From assembly GCA_900321865.1 (NCBI GenBank), contig ONXP01000031.1, forward strand, positions 1 to 32,043: a DNA stretch of 32,043 nucleotides, given 5' to 3'. The DNA comes from an uncultured Elusimicrobia bacterium. GTDB taxonomy: Bacteria; RUG730. The notes under the pieces are model-generated. The model was not told where the DNA came from and searched no databases. It saw only the letters and a list, made by a program, of their open reading frames with translations. Position numbers and translations under genes: made by a program. Shown piece after piece: positions 8,547 to 17,130 of this stretch. The number at the start of each line of letters is the position of its first letter. Position 1 is the stretch's first letter.

Positions 8547-10412
8547 TTATTTAGTCTCTTTAAAATCTGCATCCACCACATTATCATCATTTTTCTTTTT
8601 AGCATCATCTGAAGTAGCTTGATTACCGGACTCTTGATTATTTTGTGAAGAAGCTGCTTTACTTTGAGCCTCCTTATAAATAGCTTCTGCTAATTTATAA
8701 CTAGCCTTCTGAAGTGCATCGGTTTTTGCTTTTATATCATCATTATTATCGCCTTTTAAAGATTCTTTTAAATCATTTAAAGCTTTTTCAATATTGGATT
8801 TTTCATCTGGGGTCACTTTATCTCCATTTTCAGATAAAGATTTTTCCGTCTGATAAACCAAAGAGTCGGCCATATTTCTAACTTCTATTCCTTCCTTTTT
8901 CTTTTTATCTTCTTCTGCAAATTTTTCAGCATTTTTCACCATTTTATCAATCTCTTCTTCGCTAAGTTTAGTAGATGCTGTAATTTTAATGCTTTGCTCT
9001 TTCCCTGTCCCTAAATCTTTTGCTGAAACATGAATTATACCATTAGCATCTATATCAAATGTAACCTCAATCTGTGGCACTCCACGAGGTGCTGGTGGAA
9101 TTCCTATCAAATCAAATCGACCTAATTCTGTATTATCATTTGCCATAGCTCTTTCACCTTGTAAAACCCTTATGCTTACAGCATTCTGGTTGTCTGCAGC
9201 CGTAGAAAATACTTGGCTTTTCTTAGTAGGAACCGTTGTATTTCTTTCAATTAACTTAGTAAATACTCCGCCCAAAGTCTCTAAACCTAGTGATAAAGGT
9301 GTAACATCTAAAAGTAAAACATCCTTCACCTCTCCAGTCAAAACTCCAGCCTGTATAGATGCACCCATAGCCACACATTCCATAGGATCAACTCCTCTTT
9401 CTATAGGCCTTCCAACAAATTCTTCTACTTTTTTTTGAACTATAGGCATTCTAGTAGGTCCACCTACCATAATAATATTATCAATTTCACTAGGTCTTAA
9501 CTTTGCATCTTCCAAAGCCTGCATAATAGGAGCCTTACACCTCATTATAATAGGAGTAACAAGCTCATCCAATTTTGCTCTACGAAATTTCATATTAAGA
9601 TGCTTTGGTCCAGTCTGATCTGCAGATATAAAAGGTAAATTTATATCAGTTTCCAAAGTAGTAGAAAGTTCTATTTTTGCCTTTTCTGCAGCTTCTCTTA
9701 ATCTTTGCATCGCCATAGAATCATTTCTCAAATCTATCCCAGATTCTTTTTTAAATTCTTCAGCAATGTAATCAATTATAACCTTATCCATATCAGTGCC
9801 ACCTAGCTTCGTATCACCACTAGTTGACTTTACCTCAAAAACTCCACTCGCCATTTCCATAATAGTGACATCCAATGTTCCACCACCTAAATCAAAAACC
9901 AAGATCCTTTTTTCTTTATCTGATTTATCCAATCCATAAGCTAATGCTGCAGCTGTAGGCTCATTTATTATTCTAACGATATCCAGCCCTGCAATTTTCC
10001 CGGCATCTTTTGTAGCTTGCCTTTGATTATCATTAAAATATGCTGGAACCGTTACAACTGCTTTTTCCACTTTATCACCTAAAAAAGCTTCCGCATCTTT
10101 TTTAATTTTCTGTAATATAAAAGCAGATATCTGCTGAGGTGTATATTCCTTTCCATAAACTTTAAACTTAAAATCTTCACCCATTTTTCTTTTTGCTGCA
10201 ATAATCGTACCTTCTGGGTTAACTACCGCCTGTCTTCTAGCAGGTTCACCAACTAAAAGCTCTCCCTCTTTTGTAAATGCAACATAAGAAGGAAACGATT
10301 TTCCCCCAATACTAGTCCCTTCTGCACTAGGAATAATAGTAGGCTTTCCTCCTTCTAAAACAAATGCAGCAGAATTAGAAGTCCCTAAATCTATACCAAT
10401 AATCTTAGCCAT
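8547..10412 (-). CDS. dnaK: Hsp70 chaperone DnaK
   Basis: DnaK is an ATP-dependent chaperone that binds exposed hydrophobic peptides with its J-protein and GrpE partners. The 621-residue protein has an actin-like ATPase domain (about residues 1-360; [10 protein letters not shown] at 5-14, [25 protein letters not shown]), the linker [15 protein letters not shown], a beta substrate domain, a helical lid and the C-terminal tail VVDADFKE. The ATPase domain lacks the roughly 20-25-residue insert near residue 80 found in proteobacterial DnaK, and SNSAAF replaces the usual TNS signature. This is the form I recall from archaea and Elusimicrobiota. It stands alone: no grpE, dnaJ or hrcA is nearby. GAGGAGG precedes the ATG. 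Expression is likely heat-inducible through the operator at 10466-10494. Confidence 0.98.
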   Translation of the reverse strand: MAKIIGIDLGTSNSAAFVLEGGKPTIIPSAEGTSIGGKSFPSYVAFTKEGELLVGEPARRQAVVNPEGTIIAAKRKMGEDFKFKVYGKEYTPQQISAFILQKIKKDAEAFLGDKVEKAVVTVPAYFNDNQRQATKDAGKIAGLDIVRIINEPTAAALAYGLDKSDKEKRILVFDLGGGTLDVTIMEMASGVFEVKSTSGDTKLGGTDMDKVIIDYIAEEFKKESGIDLRNDSMAMQRLREAAEKAKIELSTTLETDINLPFISADQTGPKHLNMKFRRAKLDELVTPIIMRCKAPIMQALEDAKLRPSEIDNIIMVGGPTRMPIVQKKVEEFVGRPIERGVDPMECVAMGASIQAGVLTGEVKDVLLLDVTPLSLGLETLGGVFTKLIERNTTVPTKKSQVFSTAADNQNAVSIRVLQGERAMANDNTELGRFDLIGIPPAPRGVPQIEVTFDIDANGIIHVSAKDLGTGKEQSIKITASTKLSEEEIDKMVKNAEKFAEEDKKKKEGIEVRNMADSLVYQTEKSLSENGDKVTPDEKSNIEKALNDLKESLKGDNNDDIKAKTDALQKASYKLAEAIYKEAQSKAASSQNNQESGNQATSDDAKKKNDDNVVDADFKETK

Positions 10413-10465
10413 TTTACTTTCCTCCTCTCTTATAATTATATTTTTTATAGTTTTATTTTTTTAAT

Positions 10466-10494
10466 TTTAGCAATCAAGATAAACGATTGCTAAA
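10466..10494. promoter_or_regulatory. CIRCE-like operator (HrcA site) upstream of dnaK
   Basis: The inverted repeat TTAGCAATC - 9 bases - GATTGCTAA occupies 10467-10493, and a T/A pair extends each arm to ten. The consensus CIRCE element is TTAGCACTC - 9 - GAGTGCTAA, so this matches 8 of 9 bases per arm with a compensated C-to-A change at the same position in both arms and the exact 9-base spacer. It lies just downstream of the predicted transcription start and 54 bases before the dnaK ATG, the classical position for HrcA repression. hrcA itself is not in the window. Confidence 0.9.
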
Positions 10495-10508
10495 TAATCT
10501 TGAAAAAG

Positions 10509-10536
10509 ATTTTATTTAAAAAAAACAATTTGTCAA
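10509..10536 (-). promoter_or_regulatory. Sigma-70-type promoter of dnaK
   Basis: On the minus strand TTGACA (10536-10531) is a perfect -35 box. It is followed after 16 bases by TAAAAT (10514-10509), one base off the -10 consensus. The predicted start falls near 10502, a few bases before the CIRCE-like element, so a repressor bound there would block initiation or early elongation. Confidence 0.75.
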
Positions 10537-10573
10537 ATATTTTGTAAAATTTATTTAAAAATGTTTAATATTT

Positions 10574-11842
10574 TTATTCTTTTACTCTAAAAATTTTAGC
10601 ATTGATTTTGGTCATTTTTTTTTCTATTGCTTCATAACCTCTATCTAAGTGATAAATTCTAGAAATTTCTGTCTTACCACTCGCCACCAGTCCTGCCAAA
10701 ACCAAAGCTGCCGATGCTCTAAGGTCTGTCGCCATAACATTTGCACCTTTTAGCTCAGTTTTTCCATTGACTAAAACAGTATTATTTTTTATTTCTAAAT
10801 TTGCACCCAGCCTCATCATTTCAGCAACATGCATAAAACGATTTTCAAAAATATTTTCTTTTATGATACTTTTGCCCTCAGCCTGGGTCATAAAAACCAT
10901 CCACTGAGCCTGCATATCAGTCGGAAATCCAGGATAAGGGCTAGTTTCTATGCTGACAGGTTTTATATTTTTATTCCCATAAACTTTTAGAATATTTTTA
11001 GACAATTTTTCAATTTTCGTTTCAGTTGCTTCAACTTTTTCTAAAAATTTTTCTATATGACCTGCCTCAAAATTTTTTATTACCAAACTTTCCGATGCTA
11101 ATGCTCCTAAAATAATAAAAGTTCCAGCTTCTATTCTATCTGGAATTATTGTATATTCTATAGATTTTAAATTTTCTTTTTTTACACCAAAAATTTCTAT
11201 TTTACTAGTTCCTATTCCTTTTATAATAGCACCCATTTTATTCAAAAAATTACATAAATCTATTATCTCAGGCTCTTTTGCAACATTTTCTATGACTGTT
11301 TTCCCTTCTATAAAAATAGAACTCATAATTAAATTCTCAGTAGCTCCAACACTAGGATATTTTAACTTTATAATTTTATTAGATAAAAAATTTTTACAAA
11401 AAACACTCACATACCCATTAACTAAATCTATATCAGCTCCCAACTCCTTTAATCCCTCTAAATGCAAATTTATAGGCCTAATCCCTATGGCACAACCTCC
11501 AGGAAGCGAAACCAAGGCTTTTTTATATCTAGCAAACATTGGACCAATAATCAAAACTGATGCTCTCATCTGCCTTACTAGATCATAAGGGGCATCATAT
11601 TTTATATTAGAAAGCTGTCTTATTAGAATTTTATTATTATTTAAATATTCTATTTTTTTCCCAATATACTCTAATAATTTTATGCTTAAAGTTACATCTC
11701 TTAGATTAGGAACATTATTTAGAATTATATCTTTATCCGTTAAAAGAGTAGCAAACAAAATAGGAAGCGATGCATTTTTTGATCCGCTAATCTCAACTTC
11801 TCCATTTAAAAGATTTTGCCCTTTTATAATCAGCTTATCCAA
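10574..11842 (-). CDS. murA: UDP-N-acetylglucosamine 1-carboxyvinyltransferase
   Basis: MurA transfers enolpyruvate from PEP to UDP-GlcNAc, the first committed step of peptidoglycan synthesis in the cytoplasm. I take the start at TTG 11842-11840, giving 422 residues that begin MDKLIIKG like family members. AAGGA lies nine bases upstream. A TTG 18 bases earlier lacks such a site. Visible motifs are ISGSKNASLP (residues 19-28, with the catalytic Lys) and the active-site loop LPGGCAIG with Cys117, the target of fosfomycin; the Cys is present, so intrinsic resistance by Cys-to-Asp change is not indicated. Its first 8 bases overlap the end of prmC, suggesting coupled translation. Confidence 0.96.
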   Translation of the reverse strand: MDKLIIKGQNLLNGEVEISGSKNASLPILFATLLTDKDIILNNVPNLRDVTLSIKLLEYIGKKIEYLNNNKILIRQLSNIKYDAPYDLVRQMRASVLIIGPMFARYKKALVSLPGGCAIGIRPINLHLEGLKELGADIDLVNGYVSVFCKNFLSNKIIKLKYPSVGATENLIMSSIFIEGKTVIENVAKEPEIIDLCNFLNKMGAIIKGIGTSKIEIFGVKKENLKSIEYTIIPDRIEAGTFIILGALASESLVIKNFEAGHIEKFLEKVEATETKIEKLSKNILKVYGNKNIKPVSIETSPYPGFPTDMQAQWMVFMTQAEGKSIIKENIFENRFMHVAEMMRLGANLEIKNNTVLVNGKTELKGANVMATDLRASAALVLAGLVASGKTEISRIYHLDRGYEAIEKKMTKINAKIFRVKE

Positions 11843-12737
11843 TATTTTTTTTCCTTGCAAAAACTACTCTTTCTAAAGAGTTATAATCTTTTTGTATTTT
11901 TATATCATAAAAATTATGTTTTTCTAAAAGTTCAAATATACTTTTAGCCAAAATATCATCTATTTCTAAAATTAAAAAACCATTATTTTTTAAGAAAACA
12001 CCTGATTCTTTTATGATTTTTCTGTAAAATTTTAAACCATCCTCTCCTCCATCCAAAGCCAAAATAGGCTCTTTTTTTACATCAGGAGATAAAAATTTTA
12101 TATCTTTAGTCCTAATATAAGGCGGATTAGAAATAATAATATCTAAAGCTCCTTCTAAAGGATAGGAATAAATAGGCCTAAAAAGATCCCCTAAAATAAA
12201 CCTAACATTTTCTGAAGTCTCGTTATAAAATGAATTTTCCTCGGCGATAGATAAAGCTTTTTCTGATATATCTACGGCATAAAAAAATATTTTTTCTTTA
12301 TATTTTTTCAAAGCTTTTGCCATACTAATAACAATATTTCCAGATCCAGTGCAAAGATCTAAAATATTTACTTTTTCATTATTTTTATAAAAATTATCAA
12401 AAATCTTTATAGCTTCTTCAACTAAAATTTCTGTTTCATATCTGGGAATCAAAACATCAGATGAAACTTTTATTGTGCAGTTCATAAACTCTTTTTTTTC
12501 AATTATATAAGCAACTGGAATGTGCTCTATTCTTTTTTTTATAAAATTTTTAAATCGTTCTATTTCATCGATTTTTAAGATATCATTATGCTTTAAATAT
12601 AAATCTAACCTTTTTATATTTAAGGCATAAGAAAGCAAAACTTCTGCATCAAATTTTGCTTCTGGAATATTTTTAGAAGAAAAAAAATCCGTCGTCCATT
12701 TCAAGATTTCTAAAATAGTCCAATCTTTTTTACTCAA
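11835..12737 (-). CDS. prmC: Release-factor glutamine N5-methyltransferase
   Basis: PrmC methylates the Gln of the GGQ motif in peptide-release factors 1 and 2 using S-adenosylmethionine. The 300-residue protein has a helical N-terminal substrate domain, the linker block IPRYETE (97-103), the SAM-binding loop DLCTGSGNI (127-135) and the catalytic NPPY (204-207). This set is diagnostic when combined with the PRYETE block. The start is TTG at 12737-12735, with AGTAGG about six bases upstream; no ATG or GTG is available in frame. The usual neighbour prfA is absent. A near-perfect promoter lies at 12777-12805, giving a leader of about 30 bases. Confidence 0.94.
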   Translation of the reverse strand: MSKKDWTILEILKWTTDFFSSKNIPEAKFDAEVLLSYALNIKRLDLYLKHNDILKIDEIERFKNFIKKRIEHIPVAYIIEKKEFMNCTIKVSSDVLIPRYETEILVEEAIKIFDNFYKNNEKVNILDLCTGSGNIVISMAKALKKYKEKIFFYAVDISEKALSIAEENSFYNETSENVRFILGDLFRPIYSYPLEGALDIIISNPPYIRTKDIKFLSPDVKKEPILALDGGEDGLKFYRKIIKESGVFLKNNGFLILEIDDILAKSIFELLEKHNFYDIKIQKDYNSLERVVFARKKNIG

Positions 12738-12776
12738 ATGAAACCTACTTAAAAATATTATTTTTTTTCGAGGGAA

Positions 12777-12805
12777 ATTGTAAATATAATCAAAATATTT
12801 GTCAA
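12777..12805 (-). promoter_or_regulatory. Sigma-70-type promoter of prmC-murA
   Basis: On the minus strand TTGACA (12805-12800) is separated by exactly 17 bases from TACAAT (12782-12777), one mismatch from the -10 consensus. The start would be near 12770, about 33 bases before the prmC TTG codon. It is the best-looking promoter in the window. Confidence 0.8.
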
Positions 12806-12828
12806 TAAAATATCTTGATTTTTATCAT
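12799..12828 (+). promoter_or_regulatory. Possible divergent promoter for the lipoprotein-glgC cluster
   Basis: TTGTCA (12799-12804) and TATCAT (12823-12828), 18 bases apart, could form a plus-strand promoter. Its -35 box would overlap that of the opposing prmC promoter. The match is moderate, and AT-rich sequence yields such pairs by chance. Confidence 0.4.
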
Positions 12829-12890
12829 AAAAAAAATAATCTATTATTTTTAAGTAAAATAATACAAATCTATTTTTTAAGGATTTTTAT

Positions 12891-13103
12891 ATGAAAAAAT
12901 TTATAAGTTTTTTAATATTTTTTACATTGTCTCTTACAATTTTATTTTTTGGTTGTAAAAATAGTTCTAAGGAAAATTCGTCAAATAATGAAATTGCTAT
13001 CGAAAACGAAGAATATTCTGAAACTCCAATTGAAAAAGAGGAATATCCTGATACTACAGAAAATATTGATATAGAAGAATTGGCAAAAGACGAGTTAATG
13101 TAA
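12891..13103 (+). CDS. Small acidic lipoprotein, unknown function
   Basis: The 70-residue protein starts with a Lys-Lys signal, a hydrophobic core and LFFGC at residues 18-22, a relaxed lipobox, so Cys22 would be lipidated. The mature part (about 49 residues) is polar and strongly acidic, with the motif EEY-x-x-T followed or preceded by IE repeated (IENEEYSET and IEKEEYPDT), and ends in a Glu/Asp-rich stretch. No domain is recognisable. AAGGA precedes the ATG by 9 bases, which supports real translation. It is the first gene of the plus-strand cluster, 35 bases before glgC. Alternatives are a plain secreted peptide or a signal anchor. A frame on the opposite strand is judged a shadow. Confidence 0.72.
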   Translation: MKKFISFLIFFTLSLTILFFGCKNSSKENSSNNEIAIENEEYSETPIEKEEYPDTTENIDIEELAKDELM

Positions 13104-13138
13104 AATATTATTTTCACCTTATTTAAAGAAGGTACTTT

Positions 13139-14431
13139 ATGAAAAAAGTTGTATCTATGTTGCTTGCTGGGGGGCAAGGATCTAGGTTAAACATATTAGC
13201 TACTCATAGAGCTAAACCTGCTATTCCTTTTGCTGGAAATTATAGAGTAATAGATATAACTTTGAGTAATATAATGAATTCTTCGATTGATAATGTTGGA
13301 ATCCTAACTCAATATAAACCATCATCTTTAATTGACCATTTACAAGATGGAGAAAGTTGGGGCTTTTCTGGCAAAAATAAAAATATTTCTATTCTTCCCC
13401 CTTATACCGGGAATAATTTCTCGTCGTGGTATAAAGGCACTGCTGATGCCGTTTATCAAAACATAAATTATATAAATAAATTTGAAAACATAGAAAATGT
13501 TTTAATTCTTTCAGGCGATCATATTTACAAGATGGACTATTCAGATGTAGTTAAATTCCATCGAGACAATAATGCAGATATTACCATTGTTTCAAAGGAG
13601 ATTCCAATAGAAGAAGCTTCCAGGTTTGGCACTATATTAGCAGATGAAAAAAATAGAATTATTGGGTTTGAGGAAAAACCTATTAAACCTAAAAGCAATC
13701 TAGTGTCTCTTGGAATATATCTTTTCAATAAAGATATTTTAATAGATGCATTGAAAAAAGATGCAATAAATGAAAAATCCTCTCATGATTTTGGTAGGGA
13801 TATAATGCCTAACTTTTTAGATAAAAGAATTTTTGCATATAAATTTTCTGGATATTGGCGAGATATTGGTACTATTGATTCTTATTTTCAAACAAATATG
13901 GATATAATTTTCAATAAAAACGAATTAGATTTTGATAATTGGAAAATAACAACTAATTTTAAATCTTTTGGAAAATCAGATAAGAATCCTTTTTATGTAA
14001 TGAATAAAGCAAACATAAAAAATTCTCTAATTTCCGAAGGAACTAAAATTGATGGATATGTAGAAAATAGTATTTTATCTCCTGGAGTAATAGTAGAAGA
14101 AGGTGCAAAAGTTATAGATTCTATAATTTTTAACAATACTATAGTAAAATCAAAAGCTTCTTTAAACAGAGTTATAATTGACAAAAATGTTTTTATAGGT
14201 GAAAACGATTTTATAGGTTTTGGAGAACTTCCTGGAGAAAAAAATTCTTTATATGGTTCTCATCTTTTCAGTGGAATAACCATAGTAGGTAAAAATGTAA
14301 AATTTCCAAAAAATATAAAAATCGGAAGGAATTCCATAATAGACACCGATATAGATCTGTCAGATTCAAAAGATTTTTTTTATAAAGACGGTTCTTTTAT
14401 AACAAAAAATGATAAAAATTCTATTAATTAG
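13139..14431 (+). CDS. glgC: Glucose-1-phosphate adenylyltransferase (ADP-glucose pyrophosphorylase)
   Basis: GlgC makes ADP-glucose from glucose-1-phosphate and ATP, the committed step of bacterial glycogen synthesis. The 430-residue protein has the nucleotidyltransferase loop LLAGGQGSRL (residues 8-17), PFAGNYRVIDITLSN, the WYKGTADAVYQN block, LSGDHIYKMDY and GYWRDIGTIDSYF, then a left-handed beta-helix C-terminal third. Length is normal. The allosteric state cannot be read from sequence alone. AAGAAGG precedes the ATG. Its last 23 bases overlap the following glycosyltransferase-like gene. No glgA, glgB or glgP is in the window, so the rest of the pathway must lie elsewhere. Confidence 0.96.
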   Translation: MKKVVSMLLAGGQGSRLNILATHRAKPAIPFAGNYRVIDITLSNIMNSSIDNVGILTQYKPSSLIDHLQDGESWGFSGKNKNISILPPYTGNNFSSWYKGTADAVYQNINYINKFENIENVLILSGDHIYKMDYSDVVKFHRDNNADITIVSKEIPIEEASRFGTILADEKNRIIGFEEKPIKPKSNLVSLGIYLFNKDILIDALKKDAINEKSSHDFGRDIMPNFLDKRIFAYKFSGYWRDIGTIDSYFQTNMDIIFNKNELDFDNWKITTNFKSFGKSDKNPFYVMNKANIKNSLISEGTKIDGYVENSILSPGVIVEEGAKVIDSIIFNNTIVKSKASLNRVIIDKNVFIGENDFIGFGELPGEKNSLYGSHLFSGITIVGKNVKFPKNIKIGRNSIIDTDIDLSDSKDFFYKDGSFITKNDKNSIN

Positions 14432-15458
14432 ATCAACTAAAGCCTATCTTCCAGAAATAGACATTTATAAGGAATATTTAAAAGATTCATTTAGGGTGTT
14501 TATTGTGAATTCTGATGACAAAATAAATTTTTCAGATTTTGATATAATTTGGAAATTTATGGGTTTTGATTTTTTTGATAATTTTAAATTAAACACTTTT
14601 TTAAAAAATTTCATTAATTCTAGAATATTAACACATTTTTATAAGACTAAAAATTTATTAATTAAAACCTCTAATAAAAATAACAATATTTCGCCTTTTA
14701 TAATTCATGAGTATGCATCGCTTAGCTCTGGAAAGTTTAAAAAATTCAAAAATTTTCTCAAAAAAAATCTTAATTCTAGACCAAATTTACGAATTTTTTT
14801 AAATGAAAAAGTCAAAAAAGAAATGAATTTTTCTGACAATATTCCTTTTCTATATAGAGATATGGGAATAGATAAACATTTTTTTTTAACAGAAAAAGTT
14901 AAAAAAATATATGATTTTATCTATATTGGTGAGATAAATTATGACAGGAAAATAGATAAACTTTTAAATATTTTTACAAGCAAACTTTTAAGTAAAACTA
15001 TTTTATTAATTGGAAAACCTACTAAAAAAATTTACAATAAATTTTCAAAATACAAAAATATAATTTTTAAAGGGTTTGTTCCTCATAATAAAATTCCTAG
15101 TATTGCAAGACATGCAAAGTTTGCTATAAACTGGGTTCCTAATATTTATCCGTATAATTTACAAACCTCTACAAAACTTTTAGAATATTCTGCTATGAAG
15201 TTAAAAATAATAAATTTATACAATGATTGGACAAATAATTTTGAAAAAAATAACAATTTAAAATTCTTTAACATAAAAAAAATTGAAGATTTTAATATTA
15301 ATGATATAGAAAAATATGAATTTATTTCTTATAATAATGGTTTAAATTGTTATGAATGGGAAAATTATCTAAACAATATAAAATTAAAAGAAAACATTTT
15401 ATCTTTTTACGAAAAATATTTAAATAATTATAAAATTTGTAGGAGACTTTATGAATAG
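14409..15458 (+). CDS. Glycosyltransferase-like protein (GT-B fold, CgeB/GT4-like C-terminal half)
   Basis: The 349-residue protein begins with a beta-strand and turn (MIKILLIRST) as GT-B enzymes do. The second half contains YDFIYIGEINYDRKID, ILLIGKP, the VPHNKIP block near residue 225 and TSTKLLEYSAMKL near 257, which correspond to the donor-binding domain of GT4/CgeB-like transferases, where ...TKLLEYMALGLPVI... is typical. The first half is Lys/Asn/Phe-rich and I cannot match it to anything. Substrate and product are unknown. The start overlaps glgC by 23 bases without a clear ribosome-binding site, and the end overlaps the MoxR gene by 8, so this is an operon-embedded gene. A role in a surface or storage polysaccharide is only an inference from glgC. 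Confidence 0.7.
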   Translation: MIKILLIRSTKAYLPEIDIYKEYLKDSFRVFIVNSDDKINFSDFDIIWKFMGFDFFDNFKLNTFLKNFINSRILTHFYKTKNLLIKTSNKNNNISPFIIHEYASLSSGKFKKFKNFLKKNLNSRPNLRIFLNEKVKKEMNFSDNIPFLYRDMGIDKHFFLTEKVKKIYDFIYIGEINYDRKIDKLLNIFTSKLLSKTILLIGKPTKKIYNKFSKYKNIIFKGFVPHNKIPSIARHAKFAINWVPNIYPYNLQTSTKLLEYSAMKLKIINLYNDWTNNFEKNNNLKFFNIKKIEDFNINDIEKYEFISYNNGLNCYEWENYLNNIKLKENILSFYEKYLNNYKICRRLYE

Positions 15459-16440
15459 TGATATAAAAGCTATTAACGAAAATGTACAAAAAGAAACACC
15501 CCTTATTCAATCCATTTTTGCAGAATTTAATAAAGTAATTGTAGGCCAAAGATATCTTTTAGAAAGAATTTTGGTAGGATTATTTGCAGACGGACATATT
15601 TTATTAGAAGGTGTGCCAGGTCTTGCGAAGACTTTGACAATAAAAACATTGGCTAATATTATAAAAGCAGATTTTAAAAGAATTCAATTTACACCTGATC
15701 TTTTGCCTTCAGATTTAATTGGAACAATGATTTATAATGTTAAAGAATCAGAATTTTTAGTAAAAAAAGGCCCTATCTTTTCAAACATAATTTTAGCGGA
15801 TGAAATAAATAGATCGCCTGCAAAGGTTCAAAGTGCACTTTTAGAAGCGATGCAAGAAAAACAGGTAACAATTGGCGAAGAAACTTTTAATTTAACAGAG
15901 CCTTTTTTAGTTTTAGCCACACAAAATCCAGTAGAACAAGAAGGAACTTATCCATTACCAGAAGCACAAGTAGACAGATTTATGTTAAAATTAAAAATTA
16001 CATATCCAACAAAACAAGAAGAATTAGAAATTCTAAGAAATAGAACTAAAAATGACGACATAAAAGTTAACTCTATTTTGACTCCAAAAGAAATCAAAAG
16101 ACTTCGTGAAATTGTAAATAATATTTATGTTGACGAAAAAATAGAGCAATATGTTCTAGATATCATATTTGCAACACGTGAACCTCAAAAATACAAATTA
16201 GAAAATTTATCTAATTTTATTAGATATGGGGCATCTCCTAGGGCAACGATTAGTATAATAAAAGCAGCCAAAGCATATGCCTTTATATGTGGAAGAGGTT
16301 TTGTAACCCCAGAAGATATAAAAGCTATTGGCCTAGATGTTTTAAGGCACAGAGTAATAACAACATATGAAGCAGAAGCAGAAAATTTAACCTCAGAAAA
16401 TATTATAAATAACATATTCAATGAAATTGAAATTCCGTGA
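15451..16440 (+). CDS. MoxR-family AAA+ ATPase
   Basis: MoxR ATPases are cytoplasmic chaperone-like AAA+ proteins, generally thought to help assemble or activate partner complexes, often with DUF58 and von Willebrand-A proteins. The 329-residue protein has the MoxR-type Walker A GVPGLAKT (54-61), Walker B ILADEINR (114-121), the sensor block LATQNP, PEAQVDRFMLK and the C-terminal lid with YGASPRATI. TAGGAG lies 7 bases before the ATG. It overlaps the glycosyltransferase-like gene by 8 bases and is followed after 3 bases by the YgjP-like gene. The usual DUF58/VWA partners are not adjacent, which is uncommon, so its client is unknown. Confidence 0.94.
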   Translation: MNSDIKAINENVQKETPLIQSIFAEFNKVIVGQRYLLERILVGLFADGHILLEGVPGLAKTLTIKTLANIIKADFKRIQFTPDLLPSDLIGTMIYNVKESEFLVKKGPIFSNIILADEINRSPAKVQSALLEAMQEKQVTIGEETFNLTEPFLVLATQNPVEQEGTYPLPEAQVDRFMLKLKITYPTKQEELEILRNRTKNDDIKVNSILTPKEIKRLREIVNNIYVDEKIEQYVLDIIFATREPQKYKLENLSNFIRYGASPRATISIIKAAKAYAFICGRGFVTPEDIKAIGLDVLRHRVITTYEAEAENLTSENIINNIFNEIEIP

Positions 16441-16443
16441 TAA

Positions 16444-17130
16444 ATGTATAATTTTTTATTAATTAGGAAAAAAGTTAAAAATATTTCTATAAAAATTAAA
16501 TCTGGCAAGTTAATAGTTGTCGCACCAAAAAATATCAGTTTAGAATATTTAAAAAATTTCGTTATTTCAAAAAGTAATTGGATAGAAAAAGCCAAATATT
16601 TTTACCAAGCTAGAGAAGAGTTTTTTAACAAAAATGTTGTTTTAAATTTTTTAGATGATGAATTTATATTTTTCCTTGGGGAAAATTATAAGATAAAAAT
16701 AATAGAATCAAATGAAAATTTGATAAAGATAAGAGATGAAAATCTAACTTTCTTTTTAAAAAAAGAAAACAATAATTTTGCTTATAAAAAAAAGTTCTTT
16801 GATAAATGGATAAAAAAAGAAGAAAAAATGATTTTTGAGAAACTTTTGATTGACATATATCAAAAATATTTTGCTAATGTTTTAAAAAAAATTCCACAAT
16901 TAAAAATTAGAAAAATGAAATCTACCTGGGGAATTTGTAATTATAAAAAAAATTTTATTACATTGAATTCTGAATTAATAAAATGCGAAAAAAAAATCAT
17001 TTCTTATATTTTAATTCACGAATTTACTCATTTTTTTTATCAAGATCATTCAAAAAATTTTTATGAATTTATAAAAAAAATTGTTCCTGAATACAAAACA
17101 TTTGAATCTAGACTAAAAAATTTTAATTAA
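16444..17130 (+). CDS. YgjP/DUF45-type zinc metalloprotein
   Basis: The 228-residue protein matches the YgjP (SprT-like/M48-related) family: an N-terminal region with the pattern IKIKSGKLIVVAPKNIS (16-32), WGIC at 162-165 and the zinc motif HEFTH (192-196) with a third ligand candidate in QDHSKNFYEFI (His202). All three His and the catalytic Glu are present, so it could be an active metallopeptidase; substrates for this family are not established to my knowledge. There is no signal peptide, so it is cytoplasmic. The start follows the MoxR stop by 3 bases without a good ribosome-binding site, pointing to coupled translation. It ends the cluster; the following 193 bases are AT-rich with no clear terminator or convincing promoter. 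Confidence 0.9.
   Translation: MYNFLLIRKKVKNISIKIKSGKLIVVAPKNISLEYLKNFVISKSNWIEKAKYFYQAREEFFNKNVVLNFLDDEFIFFLGENYKIKIIESNENLIKIRDENLTFFLKKENNNFAYKKKFFDKWIKKEEKMIFEKLLIDIYQKYFANVLKKIPQLKIRKMKSTWGICNYKKNFITLNSELIKCEKKIISYILIHEFTHFFYQDHSKNFYEFIKKIVPEYKTFESRLKNFN

Noticed and set aside
11843-11860. Earlier TTG start for murA
   Set aside because: It lacks a ribosome-binding site, whereas TTG 11842 has AAGGA at nine bases and gives the family-typical N-terminus MDKLIIKG.
12887-13177. Minus-strand open frame opposite the small lipoprotein and glgC start
   Set aside because: It overlaps the glgC start, shows no recognisable domain, and mirrors the codons of the plus-strand lipoprotein, which has a good ribosome-binding site.
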